This document shows, piece after piece, positions 22,735 to 37,600 of a DNA stretch of 64,000 nt. How positions within the stretch are numbered: position 1 is the first letter of the stretch; every line of letters begins with the position of its first letter. The stretch is from the NCBI RefSeq assembly GCF_050948175.1, contig NW_027490185.1, positions 806,001-870,000 on the forward strand, read 5' to 3'. The position numbers and the translations under genes were made by a program. Under the pieces are notes generated by a model. It was not told the origin of the DNA, did not search any database, and saw nothing but the letters and a program-made list of their open reading frames with translations. This stretch comes from Xylocopa sonorina. Lineage: Eukaryota > Arthropoda > Insecta > Hymenoptera > Apidae.

Positions 22735-24370
22735 CGCGATATCGCATCTCATTTCTATGTTTCATGGTTAGATATTATATGATTTGCGAAGTATCATGTA
22801 TTCCTCGTCTACACTTCAAGTGAATGTAAATGCGACACTTCCTTGCTAGGAAATAGCGTTTGCAGATGTCTACGTATCGTAGCAATAGTGTTCTTATGAT
22901 TCTTAAAACGCGATATCGCATCTCATTTCTATGTTTCATGGTAAGATATAATATGATTTGCGAAGTGTTATGTATTCCTCGTCTACACTTCAAATGAATG
23001 TAAATGCGACACTTCCTTGCAAGGAAATAGCGATTGCAGATGTCTACGTATCGTAGCCATAGAGTTCATATGATTCTTAAAACGCGATATCGCATCTCAT
23101 ATCTATGTTTCAAGATAAGATATAATATTCATTGCGAAGTGTTATGCATTCCTCGTCTACGATTCAAATGAAAGTAAATGCGACACTTTCTTGCAAGGAA
23201 ATAGCGTTTGCAGATGTCTACGTATCGTAGCAATGGATTTCTGATGCTTCTTAAAACGCGATATCGCATCTCATTTCTATGTTTCATGGTAAGATATAAT
23301 ATGATTTGCGAAGTGTTATGTATTCCTCGTCTACACTTCAAATGTATGTAAATGCGACACTTCCTTGCAAGGAAATAGCGTTTGCAGATGTCTACGTATC
23401 GAAGCAATAGATTTCAAATGCTTCTTAAAACGAGATATTGCATCTCATATCTACGTTTCATGATAAGATATAATATTTATTGCGAAGTGTTATGCATTCC
23501 TCGTCTACGATTCAAATGAAATTAAATGCGACACTTCCTTGCAAGGAAATATCGATTGCAGAAGTCTACGTATCGTAGCAATAGAGTTCATATGATTCTT
23601 AAAACGCGATATCGCATCTCATTTCTATGTTTCATGGTAAGATATAATATGATTTGCCAAGTGTTATGTATTCCTCGTCTACACTTCAAATGAATGTAAA
23701 TGCGACACTTCTTTGCAAGGAAATAGCGTTTGCAGATGTCTACGTATCGTAACTATAGAGTTCTTATGATTCTTAAAACGCGATATCGCATGACATTTCT
23801 ATGTTTCATGGTAAAATATAATATTTATTGCGAAGTGTTATGCATTCCTCGTCTACGATTCAAATGAAATTAAATGCGACACTTCCTTGCAAGGAAATAT
23901 CGATTGCAGAAGTCTACGTATCGTAGCAATAGAGTTCATATGATTCTTAAAACGCGATATCGCATCTCATTTCTATGTTTGATGGTAAGATATAATATGA
24001 TTTGCCAAGTGTTATGTATTCCTCGTCTACACTTCAAATGAATGTAAATGCGACACTTCTTTGCAAGGAAATAGCGTTTGCAGATGTCTACGTATCGTAA
24101 CTATAGAGTTCTTATGATTCTTAAAACGCGATATCGCATGACATTTCTATGTTTCATGGTAAAATATAATATGATTTGCGGAGTGTTATGTATTCCTCGT
24201 CTACACTTCAAATGAATGTGAATGCGACACTTCCTCGCTAGGAAATAGCGTTTGCAGATGTCTACGTATCGTAGCAGTAGAGTTCTAATGCTTCTTAAAA
24301 CGCGATATCGCATCTCATTTCTATGTTTCATGATAAGACATAATATGATTTGCGAAGTGTTATTTATTCC
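22735..24370. repeat. Segmental duplication of 16645-18280 (offset 6,090 bp)
   Basis: About 1.64 kb matches the region exactly 35 monomers upstream, including the duplicated dimer and the TGACATTTC, TTTGCGGAG and ATAAGACATAATATG variants. Left and right limits are the switches at CTCCTTAAAACG/CTTCTTAAAACG and at TATTCCTTG/TATTCCTCG. Confidence 0.8.
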
Positions 24371-25108
24371 TTGTCTACACTTCAAATGAATGTAAATGCG
24401 ACACTTCCTTGCAAGAAAATAGCGTTTGCAGATGTCTACGTATCGAAGCAATAGATTTCAAATGCGTCTTAAAACGAGATATTGCATCTCATATCTATGT
24501 TTCATGATAAGATATAATATTCTTTGCGAAGTGTTATGCATTCCTCGTCTACGATTCAAATGAATGTAAATGCGTCTTTTCCTTGCACGGAAATAGCGTT
24601 TGCAAATGTCTACCTATCGTAGCAGTAGTGTTCTAATGCTTCTTAGAACGCGATGTCGCATCTCATTTCTATGTTTCATGGTAAGATATAATATTCATTG
24701 CGAAGTGTTATGCATTCCTCGTCTACGATTCAAATGAAAGTAAATGCGACACTTCCTTGCAAGGAAATAGCGATTGCAGATGTCTACGTATCGTAGCAAT
24801 AGATTTCTTATGATTCTTAAATCGCGATATCGCATCTCATTTCTATGCTTCATGGTAAGATATAATATGATTTGCGATGTGCTATGTATTCCTCGTCTAC
24901 ACTTCAAATGAATGTAAATGCAATTTCCTTGCAAGGAAATAGCGTCTGCAGATGTCTAGGTATCGTAGCAATAGAGTTCTAATGCTTCTTAAAACGCGAT
25001 ATCGCATCTCATTTCTACGTATCACGGTAAGATATAATAAGATTTACGAAGTGTCATGTATTCCTCGTCTACACTTCAAATGAATGTGAATGCGACACTT
25101 CCTCGCTA

Positions 25109-26314
25109 GGAAATAGCGTTTGCAGATGTCTACGTACCGTAGCAATAGATTTCTAATGCTTCTTAAAACGCGATATCGCATCTCATTTCTATGTTTCATG
25201 GTATGGTATAATATGATTTGCGAAGTGTTATGTATTCCTTGTCTACACTTCAAATGAATGTAAATGCGACACTTCCTTGCAAGGAAATAGCGTTTGCAGA
25301 TGTCTACGTATTGAATTAATAGATTTCAAATGCTTCTTAAAACGAGATATTGCATCTCATACCTATGTTTCAAGATACGATATGATATTCATTGCGAAGT
25401 GTTATGCATTCCTCGTCTACGATTTGAATGAAAGTAAATGCGACACTTCGTTGCAAGGAAATAGCGTTTGCTGATGTCTACGTATCGTAGCATTAGAGTT
25501 CTAATGCTTCTTAAAACGAGATATTGCATCTCATATCTATGTTTCATGATAAGATATAATATTCATTGCGAAGTGTTATGCATTCCTCGTCTACGATTCA
25601 AATGAAAGTAAATGCGACACTTCCTTGCAAGGAAATAGCGATTGCAGATGTCTACGTATCGTAGCAATAGATTTCTTATGATTCTTAAAACGCGATATCG
25701 CATCTCATTTCTATGTTTCATGGTAAGATATAATATGATTTGCGATGTGCTATGTATTCCTCGTCTACACTTCAAATGAATGTAAATGCGACACTTCCTT
25801 GCAAGGAAATAGCGTTTGCAAATGTCTACCTATCGTAGCAATAGTGTTCTAATGCTTCTTAAAACGCGATATCGCATCTCATTTCTATGTTTCATGGTAA
25901 GATATAATATGATTTGCGAAGTGTCATGTATTCCTCGTCTACACTTCAAATGGATGTAAATGCGACACTTCCTTGCAAGGAAATAGCGTTTGCAGATGTC
26001 TACGTATCGTAGCAATAGATTTCTAATGCTTCTTAAAACGCGATATCGCATCTCATTTCTATGTTTCATGGTAAGATATAATATGAATTGCGAAGTGTTA
26101 TGTATTCCTCGCCTACACTTCAATTGAATGTAAATGCGACACTTCCTTGCAAGGAAATAGCGTTTGCAAATGTCTACCTATCGTAGCAATAGTGTTCTAA
26201 TGCTTCTTAAAACGCGATATCGCATCTCATTTCTATGTTTCATGGTAAGATATAATATGATTTGCGAAGTGTCATGTATTCCTCGTCTACACTTCAAATG
26301 GATGTAAATGCGAC
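25109..26314. repeat. Segmental duplication copy 3
   Basis: Carries the same rare tags as 7885-9090 and 19195-20400, including TATTGAATTAATAG and the TCGCCTACACTTCAATTG unit. It lies just right of the only 2-bp deletion in the array (about 24920). Confidence 0.8.
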
Positions 26315-28399
26315 ACTTCCTTGCAAGGAAATAGCGTTTGCAGATGTCTACGTATCGTAGCAATAGAGATCTTATGATACTTAAAACGCGATATCGGATC
26401 TCATTTCTATGTTTCATGGTAAGATATAATATGATTTGCGAAGTGTTATGTATTCCTCGTCTACACTTCAAATGAATGTAAATGCGACACTTATTTGCAA
26501 GGAAATAGCGTTTGCAGATGTCTACGTATCGTAGCAATAGAGTTCTAATGCTTCTTAAAACGCGATATCGCATCTCATTTTTATGTTTCATGGTAAGATA
26601 TAATATGATTTGCGAAGTGTCATGTATTCCTCGTCTACACTTCAAATGAATGTAAATGCGACACTTCCTTAGAAGGAAATAGCGTTTGCAGATGTCTACG
26701 TATCGTAGCATTAGAGTTCTTATGATTCTTAAAACGCGATATCGCATCTCATTTCTACGTTTCATGGTAAGATATTATATGATTTGCGAAGTGTCATGTA
26801 TTCCTCGTCTACACGTCAAATGAATGTAAGTGCGACACTTCCTTGCTAGGAAGTAGCGTCTGCAGATGTCTAGGTATCGTAGCAGTAGAGTTCTAATGCT
26901 TCTTAAAACGCGATATCGCATCTCATTTCTATGTTTCATGGTAAGATATAATATGATTTGCGAAGTGTTATGTATTCCTCGTCTACACATCAAATGAATG
27001 TAAATGCGACACTTCCTTGCAAGGAATTAGCGTTTGCAGACGTCTACGTATCGTAGCAATAGAGTTCTTATGATTCTTAAAACGCTATATCGCATCTCAT
27101 TTGTATGTTTCATGGTAAGGTATAATATGATTTGCGAAGTGTTATATATCCGTCGTCTACACTTCAAATGATTGTAAATGCGACACTTTCTTGCAAGGAA
27201 ATAGCGTTTGCTGATGTCTACGTATCGTAGCAATGGATTTCTGCTGCATCTTAAAACGCGATATCGCATCTCATTTCTATGTTTCATGGTAAGATATAAT
27301 ATGATTTGCGAAGTGTCATGTATTCCTCGTTTACACCTCAAATGAATGTAAATGCGACACTTCCCTGCAAGGAAATAGCGTTTGCAGATGCCTACGTATC
27401 GTCGCAAAAGAGATCTTATGATTCTTAAAACGCGATATCGGATCTCATTTCTATATTTCCTGGTAAGATATAATATGATTTGCGAAGTGTTATGTATTCC
27501 TCGTCTACACTTCAAATGAATGTAAATGCGACACTTCCTTGCAAGAAAATAGCGTTTGCAGATGTCTACGTATCGAAGCAATAGGTTTCAAATGCTTCTT
27601 AAAACGAGATATTGCATCTCATATCTATGTTTCATGATAAGATATAATACTCATTGCGAAGTGTTATGCATTCCTCGTCTACGATTCAAATGAAAGTAAA
27701 TGCGACACTTCCTTGCAAGGAAATAGCGATTGCAGATGTCTACGTATCGTAGCAATAGAGTTCATATGATTCTTAAAACGCGATATCGCATCTCATATCT
27801 ATGTTTCAAGATAAGATATAATATTCATTGCGAAGTGTTATGCATTCCTCGTCTACGATTCAAATGAAAGTAAATGCGACACTTCCTTGCACGGAAATAG
27901 CGTTTGCAGATGTCTACGTATCGTAGCAATAGAGTTCTTATGATTCTTAAAACGCGATATCGCATCACATTTCTATGTTTCATGGTAAAATATAATATGA
28001 TTTGCGGAGTGTTATGTATTCCTCGTCTACACTTCAAATGAATGTGAATGCGAAACATCCTCGCTAGGAAATAGCGTTTGCAGATGTCGAAGTATCGTAG
28101 CAGTAGAGTTCTAATGCTTCTTAAAACGCGATATCGCATCTCATTTCTATGTTTCATGGTAAGATATAATATGATTTGCGAAGTGTTATGTATTCCTCGT
28201 CTACACATCAACTGAATGTAAATGCGACACTTCCTTGCTAGGAAGTAGCGTCTGCAGATGTCTAGGTATCGTAACAATTGAGTTCTAATGCTTCTTAAAA
28301 CGCGATATCGCATCTCATATCTATGTTTCATGATAAGATATAATACTCATTGCGAAGTGTTATGCATTCCTCGTCTACGATTCAAATGAAAGTAAATGC

Positions 28400-31300
28400 G
28401 ACACTTCCTTGCAAGGAAATAGCGTTTGCAGATGTCTACGTATCGTAGCAATAGAGATCTTATGATACTTAAAACGCGATATCGGATCTCATTTCTATGT
28501 TTCATGGTAAGATATAATATGATTTGCGAAGTGTTATGTATTCCTCGTCTACACTTCAAATGAATGTAAATGCGACACTTCTTTGCAAGGAAATAGCGTT
28601 TGCAGATGTCTACGTATCGTAGCAGTAGAGTTCTAATGCTTCTTAAAACGCGATATCGCATCTCATTTCTATGTTTCATGGTAAGATATAATATGATTTG
28701 CGAAGTGTTATGTATTCCTCGTCTACACATCAAATGAATGTAAATGCGACACTTCCTTGCAAGGAATTAGCGTTCGCAGACGTCTACGTATCGTAGCAAT
28801 GGAGTTCTTATGATTCTTAAAACGCGATATCGCATCTCATTTCTACGTTTCATGGTAAGATATTATATGATTTGCGAAGTGTTATATATCCGTCGTCTAC
28901 ACTTCAAATGATTGTAAATGCGACACTTTCTTGCAAGGAAATAGCGTTTGCTGATGTCTACGTATCGTAGCAATGGATTTCTGCTGCATCAACACATCAA
29001 CTGAATGTAAATGCGACACTTCCTTGCTAGGAAGTAGCGTCTGCAGATGACTAGGTATCGTAACAATTGAGTTCTAATGCTTCTTAAAACGCGATATCGC
29101 ATCTCATTTCTATGTTTCGTGGTAAGATATAATATGATTTGCGGAGTGTTATGTATTCCTCGTCTACACTTCAAATGAATGTGAATGCGACACTTCCTCG
29201 CTAGGAAATAGCGTTTGCAGATGTCTACGTATCGTAGCAGTAGAGTTCTAATGCCTCTTAAAACGCTTTATCGCATCTCATTTCTATGTTTCATGGAAAG
29301 ATATAATATGATTTGCGAAGTGTTATTTATTCCTCGTCTACACTTCAAATGAATGAAAATGCGACACTTCCTTGCAAGGAAATAGCGTTTGCAAATGTTA
29401 ACCTATCGTAGCAATAGTGTTCTAATGCTTCTTAAAACGCGATATCGCATCTCATTTTTATGTTTCATGGTAAGATATAATATGATTTGCGAAGTGTCAT
29501 GTATTCCTCGTCTACACTTCAAATGAATGTAAATGCGACACTTCCTTAGAAGGAAATAGCGTTTGCAGATGTCTACGTATCGTAGCATTAGAGTTCTTAT
29601 GATTCTTAAAACGCGATATCGCATCTCATTTCTACGTTTCATGGTAAGATATTATATGATTTGCGAAGTGTCATGTATTCCTCGTCTACACGTCAAATGA
29701 ATGTAAGTGCGACACTTCCTTGCTAGGAAGTAGCGTCTGCAGATGTCTAGGTATCGTAGCAGTAGAGTTCTAATGCTTCTTAAAACGCGATATCGCATCT
29801 CATTTCTATGTTTCATGGTAAGATATAATATGATTTGCGAAGTGTTATGTATTCCTCGTCTACACATCAAATGAATGTAAATGCGACACTTCCTTGCAAG
29901 GAATTAGCGTTTGCAGACGTCTACGTATCGTAGCAATAGAGTTTTTATGATTCTTAAAACGCTATATCGCATCTCATTTGTATGTTTATGGTAAGGTATA
30001 ATATGATTTGCGAAGTGTTATATATCCGTCGTCTACACTTCAAATGATTGTAAATGCGACACTTTCTTGCAAGGAAATAGCGTTTGCTGATGTCTACGTA
30101 TCGTAGCAATGGATTTCTGCTGCATCTTAAAACGCGATATCGCATCTCATTTCTATGTTTCATGGTAAGATATAATATGATTTGCGAAGTGTCATGTATT
30201 CCTCGTTTACACCTCAAATGAATGTAAATGCGACACTTCCCTGCAAGGAAATAGCGTTTGCAGATGTCTACGTATCGTCGCAAAAGTGTTCTTATGAATC
30301 TTAAAACGCGATATCGGATCTCATTTCTATATTTCATGGTAAGATATAATATGATTTGCGAAGTGTCATGTATTCCTCGTCTACACTTCAAATGGATGTA
30401 AATGCGACACTTCCTTGCAAGGAAATAGCGTTTGCAAATGTCTACCTATCGTAGCAATAGTGTTTTAATGCTTCTTAAAACGCGATATCGCATCTCATTT
30501 CTATGTTTCATGGTAAGATATAATATGATTTGCGAAGTGTCATGTATTCCTCGTCTACACTTCAAATGGATGTAAATGCGACACTTCCTTGCAAGGAAAT
30601 AGCGTTTGCAGATGTCTACGTATCGTAGCAATAGAGATCTTATGATACTTAAAACGCGATATCGGATCTCATTTCTATGTTTCATGGTAAGATATAATAT
30701 GATTTGCGAAGTGTTCTGTATTCCTCGTCTACACTTCAAATGAATGTAAATGCGACACTTCTTTGCAAGGAAATAGCGTTTGCAGATGTCTACGTATCGT
30801 AGCAGTAGAGTTCTAATGCTTCTTAAAACGCGATATCGCATCTCATTTCTATGTTTCATGGTAAGATATAATATGATTTGCGAAGTGTTATGTATTCCTC
30901 GTCTACACATCAAATGAATGTAAATGCGACACTTCCTTGCAAGGAATTAGCGTTCGCAGACGTCTACGTATCGTAGCAATAGAGTTCTTATGATTCTTAA
31001 AACGCGATATCGCATCTCATTTCTACGTTTCATGGTAAGATATTACATGATTTGCGAAGTGTTATATATCCGTCGTCTACACTTCAAATGATTGTAAATG
31101 CGACACTTTCTTGCAAGGAAATAGCGTTTGCTGATGTCTACGTATCGTAGCAATGGATTTCTGCTGCATCAACACATCAACTGAATGTAAATGCGACACT
31201 TCCTTGCTAGGAAGTAGCGTCTGCAGATGTCTAGGTATCGTAACAATTGAGTTCTAATGCTTCTTAAAACGCGATATCGCATCTCATTTCTATGTTTCGT

Positions 31301-32610
31301 GGTAAGATATAATATGATTTGCGGAGTGTTATGTATTCCTCGTCTACACTTCAAATGAATGTGAATGCGACACTTCCTCGCTAGGAAATAGCGTTTGCAG
31401 ATGTCTACGTATCGTAGCAGTAGAGTTCTAATGCCTCTTAAAACGCGTTATCGCATCTCATTTCTATGTTTCATGGAAAGATATAATATGATTTGCGAAG
31501 TGTTATTTATTCCTCGTCTACACTTCAAATGAATGAAAATGCGACACTTCCTTGCAAGGAAATAGCGTTTGCAAATGTTAACCTATCGTAGCAATAGTGT
31601 TCTAATGCTTCTTAAAACGCGATATCGCATCTCATTTTTATGTTTCATGGTAAGATATAATATGATTTGCGAAGTGTCATGTATTCCTCGTCTACACTTC
31701 AAATGAATGTAAATGCGACACTTCCTTAGAAGGAAATAGCGTTTGCAGATGTCTACGTATCGTAGCATTAGAGTTCTTATGATTCTTAAAACGCGATATC
31801 GCATCTCATTTCTACATTTCATGGTAAGATATTATATGATTTGCGAAGTGTCATGTATTCCTCGTCTACACGTCAAATGAATGTAAGTGCGACACTTCCT
31901 TGCTAGGAAGTAGCGTCTGCAGATGTCTAGGTATCGTAGCAGTAGAGTTCTAATGCTTCTTAAAACGCGATATCGCATCTCATTTCTATGTTTCATGGTA
32001 AGATATAATATGATTTGCGAAGTGTTATGTATTCCTCGTCTACACATCAAATGAATGTAAATGCGACACTTCCTTGCAAGGAATTAGCGTTTGCAGACGT
32101 CTACGTATCGTAGCAATAGAGTTCTTATGATTCTTAAAACGCTATATCGCATCTCATTTGTATGTTTATGGTAAGGTATAATATGATTTGCGAAGTGTTA
32201 TATATCCGTCGTCTACACTTCAAATGATTGTAAATGCGACACTTTCTTGCAAGGAAATAGCGTTTGCTGATGTCTACGTATCGTAGCAATGGATTTCTGC
32301 TGCATCTTAAAACGCGATATCGCATCTCATTTCTATGTTTCATGGTAAGATATAATATGATTTGCGAAGTGTCATGTATTCCTCGTTTACACCTCAAATG
32401 AATGTAAATGCGACACTTCCCTGCAAGGAAATAGCGTTTGCAGATGTCTACGTATCGTCGCAAAAGTGTTCTTATGAATCTTAAAACGCGATATCGGATC
32501 TCATTTCTATATTTCATGGTAAGATATAATATGATTTGCGAAGTGTCATGTATTCCTCGTCTACACTTCAAATGGATGTAAATGCGACACTTCCTTGCAA
32601 GGAAATAGCG
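28400..32610. repeat. Non-integer higher-order repeat, 2,180-bp offset (13 monomers minus 82 bp)
   Basis: About 2.03 kb from 28400 recurs from 30580. Each copy carries the same 81-bp internal deletion (junction 28990/28992 and 31170/31172, GCTGCATCAACACATCAAC) and the same 1-bp deletion in TGTTTATGG (about 29988 and 32168). These explain why the period is not a multiple of 174. Both deletions therefore predate the duplication. Confidence 0.85.
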
Positions 32611-34684
32611 TTTGCAGATGTCTACGTATCGTAGCAATAGATTTCTAATGCTTCTTAAAACGCGATATCGCATCTCATTTCTATGTTTCATGGTAAGATA
32701 TAATATGAATTGCGAAGTGTTATGTATTCCTCGCCTACACTTCAATTGAATGTAAATGCGACACTTCCTTGCAAGGAAATAGCGTTTGCAAATGTCTACC
32801 TATCGTAGCAATAGTGTTCTAATGCATCTTAAAACGCGATATCGCATCTCATTTCTATGTTTCATGGTAAGATATAATATGATTTGCGAAGTGTCATGTA
32901 TTCCTCGTCTACACTTCAAATGGATGTAAATGCGACACTTCTTTGCAAGGAAATAGCGTTTGCAGATGTCTACGTATCGTAGCAATAGAGATCTTATGAT
33001 ACTTAAAACGCGATATCGGATCTCATTTCTATGTTTCATGGTAAGATATAATATGATTTGCGAAGTGTTCTGTATTCCTCGTCTACACTTCAAATGAATG
33101 TAAATGCGACACTTCTTTGCAAGGAAATAGCGTTTGCAGATGTCTACGTATCGTAGCAATAGAGTTCTAATGCTTCTTAAAACGCGATATCGCATCTCAT
33201 TTTTATGTTTCATGGTAAGATATAATATGATTTGCGAAGTGTCATGTATTCCTCGTCTACACTTCAAATGAATGTAAATGCGACACTTCCTTAGAAGGAA
33301 ATAGCGTTTGCAGATGTCTACGTATCGTAGCATTAGAGTTCTTATGATTCTTAAAACGCGATATCGCATCTCATTTCTACGTTTCATGGTAAGATATTAT
33401 ATGATTTGCCAAGTGTCATGTATTCCTCGTCTACACGTCAAATGAATGTAAGTGCGACACTTCCTTGCAAGGAATTAGCGTTTGCAGACGTCTACGTATC
33501 GTAGCAATAGAGTTCTTATGATTCTTAAAACGCTATATCGCATCTCATATGTATGTTTCATGGTAAGGTATAATATGATTTGCGAAGTGTTATATATCCG
33601 TCGTCTACACTTCAAATGATTGTAAATGTGACACTTTCTTGCAAGGAAATAGCGTTTACTGATGTCTACGTATCGTAGCAATGGATTTCTGCTGCATCTT
33701 AAAACGCGATATCGCATCTCATTTCTATGTTTCATGGTAAGATATAATATGATTTGCGAAGTGTCATGTATTCCTCGTTTACACCTCAAATGAATGTAAA
33801 TGCGACACTTCCCTGCAAGGAAATAGCGTTTGCAGATGTCTACGTATCGTCGCAAAAGTGTTCTTATGAATCTTAAAACGCGATATCGGATCTCATTTCT
33901 ATATTTCATGGTAAGATATAATATGATTTGCGAAGTGTCATGTATTCCTCGTCTACACTTCAAATGGATGTAAATGCGACACTTCCTTGCAAGGAAATAG
34001 CGTTTGCAGATGTCTACGTATCGAAGCAATAAGTTTCAAATGCTTCTTAAAACGAGATATTGCATCTCATATCTATGTTCCATGATAAGATATAATACTC
34101 ATTGCGAAGTGTTATGCATTCCTCGTCTACGATTCAAATGAAAGTAAATGCGACACTTCCTTGCAAGGAAATAGCGATTGCAGATGTCTACGTATCGTAG
34201 CAATAGAGTTCATATGATTCTTAAAACGCGATATCGCATCTCACATCTATGTTTCAAGATAAGATATAATATTCATTGCGAAGTGTTATGCATTCCTCGT
34301 CTACGATTCAAATGAAAGTAAATGCGACGCTTCCTTGCACGGAAATAGCGTTTGCAGATGTCTACGTATCGTAGCAATAGAGTTCTTATGATTCTTAAAA
34401 CGCGATATCGCATCACATTTCTATGTTTCATGGTAAAATATAATATGATTTGCGGAGTGTTATGTATTCCTCGTCTATACTTCAAATGAATGTGAATGCA
34501 AAACATCCTCGCTAGGAAATAGCGTTTGCAGATGTCGAAGTATCGTAGCAGTAGATTTCTAATGCTTCTTAAAACGCGATATCGCATCTCTTTTCTATGT
34601 TTCATGGTAAGATATAATATGATTTGCGAAGTGTTATGTATTCCTCGTCTTCACATCAAATGAATGTAAACGCGACACTTCCTT

Positions 34685-37600
34685 GCAAGGAATTAGCGTA
34701 TGCAGATGTCTACGTATCGTAGCAATAGAGTTCTTATGATTCTTAAAACGCGATATCGCATCTCATTTCTATGTTTCATGGTAAGGTATAATATGATTTG
34801 CGAAGTGTTATATATCCGTCGTCTACACTTCAAATGAATGTAAATGCGACACTTTCTTGGAAGGAAATAGCGTTTGCAGATGTCAACGTATCGTAGCAAT
34901 AGAGTTCTAATGCTGCTTAAAACGCGATATCGCATCTCATATCTACGTTTCATGATAAGATATAATATTCATTGCGAAGTGTTATGCATTCCTCGTCTAC
35001 GATTCAAATGAAAGTAAATGCGACACTTCCTTGCTAGGAAATAGCGTCTGCAGATGTCTAGGTATCGTAGAAATAGAGTTCTAATGCTTCTTGAAACGCG
35101 ATATCGCATCACATTTCTAAGTTTCATGGTAAGATATAATATGATTTGCGAAGTGATATGTATTCCTCGTCTACATTTCAAATGAATGTAAATGCGACAC
35201 TTCCTTGCTAGGAAATAGCGTCTGCAGATGTCTAGGTATCGTAGCAATAGAGTTCTAATGCTTCTTAAAACGCGATATCGCATCTCAATTCTATGTTTCA
35301 TGGTAAGATATAATATGATTTGCGAAGTGTTATGTATTCCTCGTCTACACATCAAATGATTGTAAATGCGACACTTCCTTGCTAGGAAATAGCGTTTGCA
35401 GATGTCTACGTATCGTAGCAATAGAGTTGTTATGATTCTTAAAGCGCGATATCGCATCACATTTCTATGTTTCATGGTAAGATATAATATGATTTGCGAA
35501 GAGTTATGTATTCCTCGTCTACACTTCAAATGAATGTGAATGCGACACTTCCTCGCTAGGGAATAGCGTTTGCAGATGTCTACGTATCGTAGCAATAGAT
35601 TTCTAATGCTTCTTAAAACGCGATATCGCATCTCATTTCTATGTTTTATGGTAAGATATTATATGATTTGCGAAGTATCATGTATTCCTCGTCTACACTT
35701 CAAATGAATGTAAATGCGACACTTCCTTGCTAGGAAATAGCGTTTGCAGATGTCTACGTATCGTAGCAATAGAGTTCTTATGATTCTTAAAACGCGATAT
35801 CGCATCTCATTTCTATGTTTCACGGTAAGATATAATATGATTTGCGAAGTGTTATGTATTCCTCGTCTACACTTCAAATGTATGTAAATGCGACACTTCC
35901 TTGCAAGGAAATAGCGTTTGCAGATGTCTACGTATCGAAGCAATAGATTTCAAATGCTTCTTAAAACGAGATATTGCATCTCATATCTACGTTTCATGAT
36001 AAGATATAATATTCATTGCGAAGTGTTATGCATTCCTCGTCTACGATTCAAATGAAATTAAATGCGACACTTTCTTGCAAGGAAATAGCGTTTTGCAGAT
36101 GTCTACGTATCGTAGCAATGGATTTCTGATGCTCCTTAAAACGCGATATCGCATCTCATTTCTATGTTTCATGGTAAGATATAATATGATTTGCGAAGTG
36201 TCATGTATTCCTCGTCCACACTTCAAATGAATGTAAATGCGACACTTCCTTGCTAGGAAATAGCGTCTGCAGATGTCTAGGTATCGTAGCAATAGAGTTC
36301 ATATGATTCTTAAAACGCGATATCGCATCTCATATCTATGTTTCAAGATAAGATATAATTTTCATTGCGAAGTGTTATGCATTCCTCGTCTACGATTCAA
36401 ATGAAACTAAATGCGACACTTTCTTGCAAGGAAATAGCGTTTGCAGATGTCTACGTATCGTAGCAATGGATTTCTGATGCTTCTTAAAACGCGATATCGC
36501 ATCTCATTTCTATGTTTCATGGTAAGATATAATATGATTTGCGAAGTGTTATGTATTCCTCGTCTACACTTCAAATGTATGTAAATGCGACACTTCCTTG
36601 CAAGGAAATAGCGTTTGCAGATGTCTACGTATCGAAGCAATAGATTTCAAATGCTTCTTAAAACGAGATATTGCATCACATATCTACGTTTCATGATAAG
36701 ATATAATATTCATTGCGAAGTGTTATGTATTCCTCGTCTACGATTCAAATGAAAGTAAATGCGACACTTCCTTGCAAGGAAATAGCGATTGCAGATGTCT
36801 ACGTATCGTAGCAATAGAGTTCATATGATTCTTAAAATGCGATATCGCATCTCATATCTATGTTTCAAGATAAGATATAATATTCATTGCGAAGTGTTAT
36901 GCATTCCTCGTCTACGATTCAAATGAAAGTAAATGCGACACTTTCTTGCATGGAAATAGCGTTTGCAGATGTCTACGTATCGTAGCAATGGATTTCTGAT
37001 GCTCCTTAAAACGCGATATCGCATCTCATTTCTATGTTTCATGGTAAGATATAATATGATTTGCGAAGTGTCATGTATTCCTCGTCCACACTTCAAATAA
37101 ATGTAAATGCGACACTTCCTTGCTAGGAAATAGCGTCTGCAGATGTCTAGGTATCGTAGCAATAGGGTTCTTATGATTCTTAAAACACGATATCGCATCT
37201 CATTTCTACGTTTCATGGTAAGATATTATATGATTTGCGAAGTGTCATGTATTCCTCGTCTACCCTTCAAATGAATGTAAATGCGACACTTCCTTGCTAG
37301 GAAGTAGCGTCTGCAGATGTCTAGGTATCGTAGCAATAGAGTTCTAATGCTTCTTAAAACGCGATATCGCACCTCATTTCTATGTTTCGTGGTAAGATAT
37401 AATATGATTTGCGAAGTGTCATGTATTCCTCGTCCACGCTTCAAATGAATGTAAATGCGACACTTCCTTGCAAGGAAATAGCGTTTGCAGATGTCTACGT
37501 ATCGTAGCAATAGAGTTCTTGTGATCCTTAAAACGCGATATCGGATCTCATTTCTATGTTTCAAGATAAGATATAATATTCATTGCGAAGTGTTATGCAT

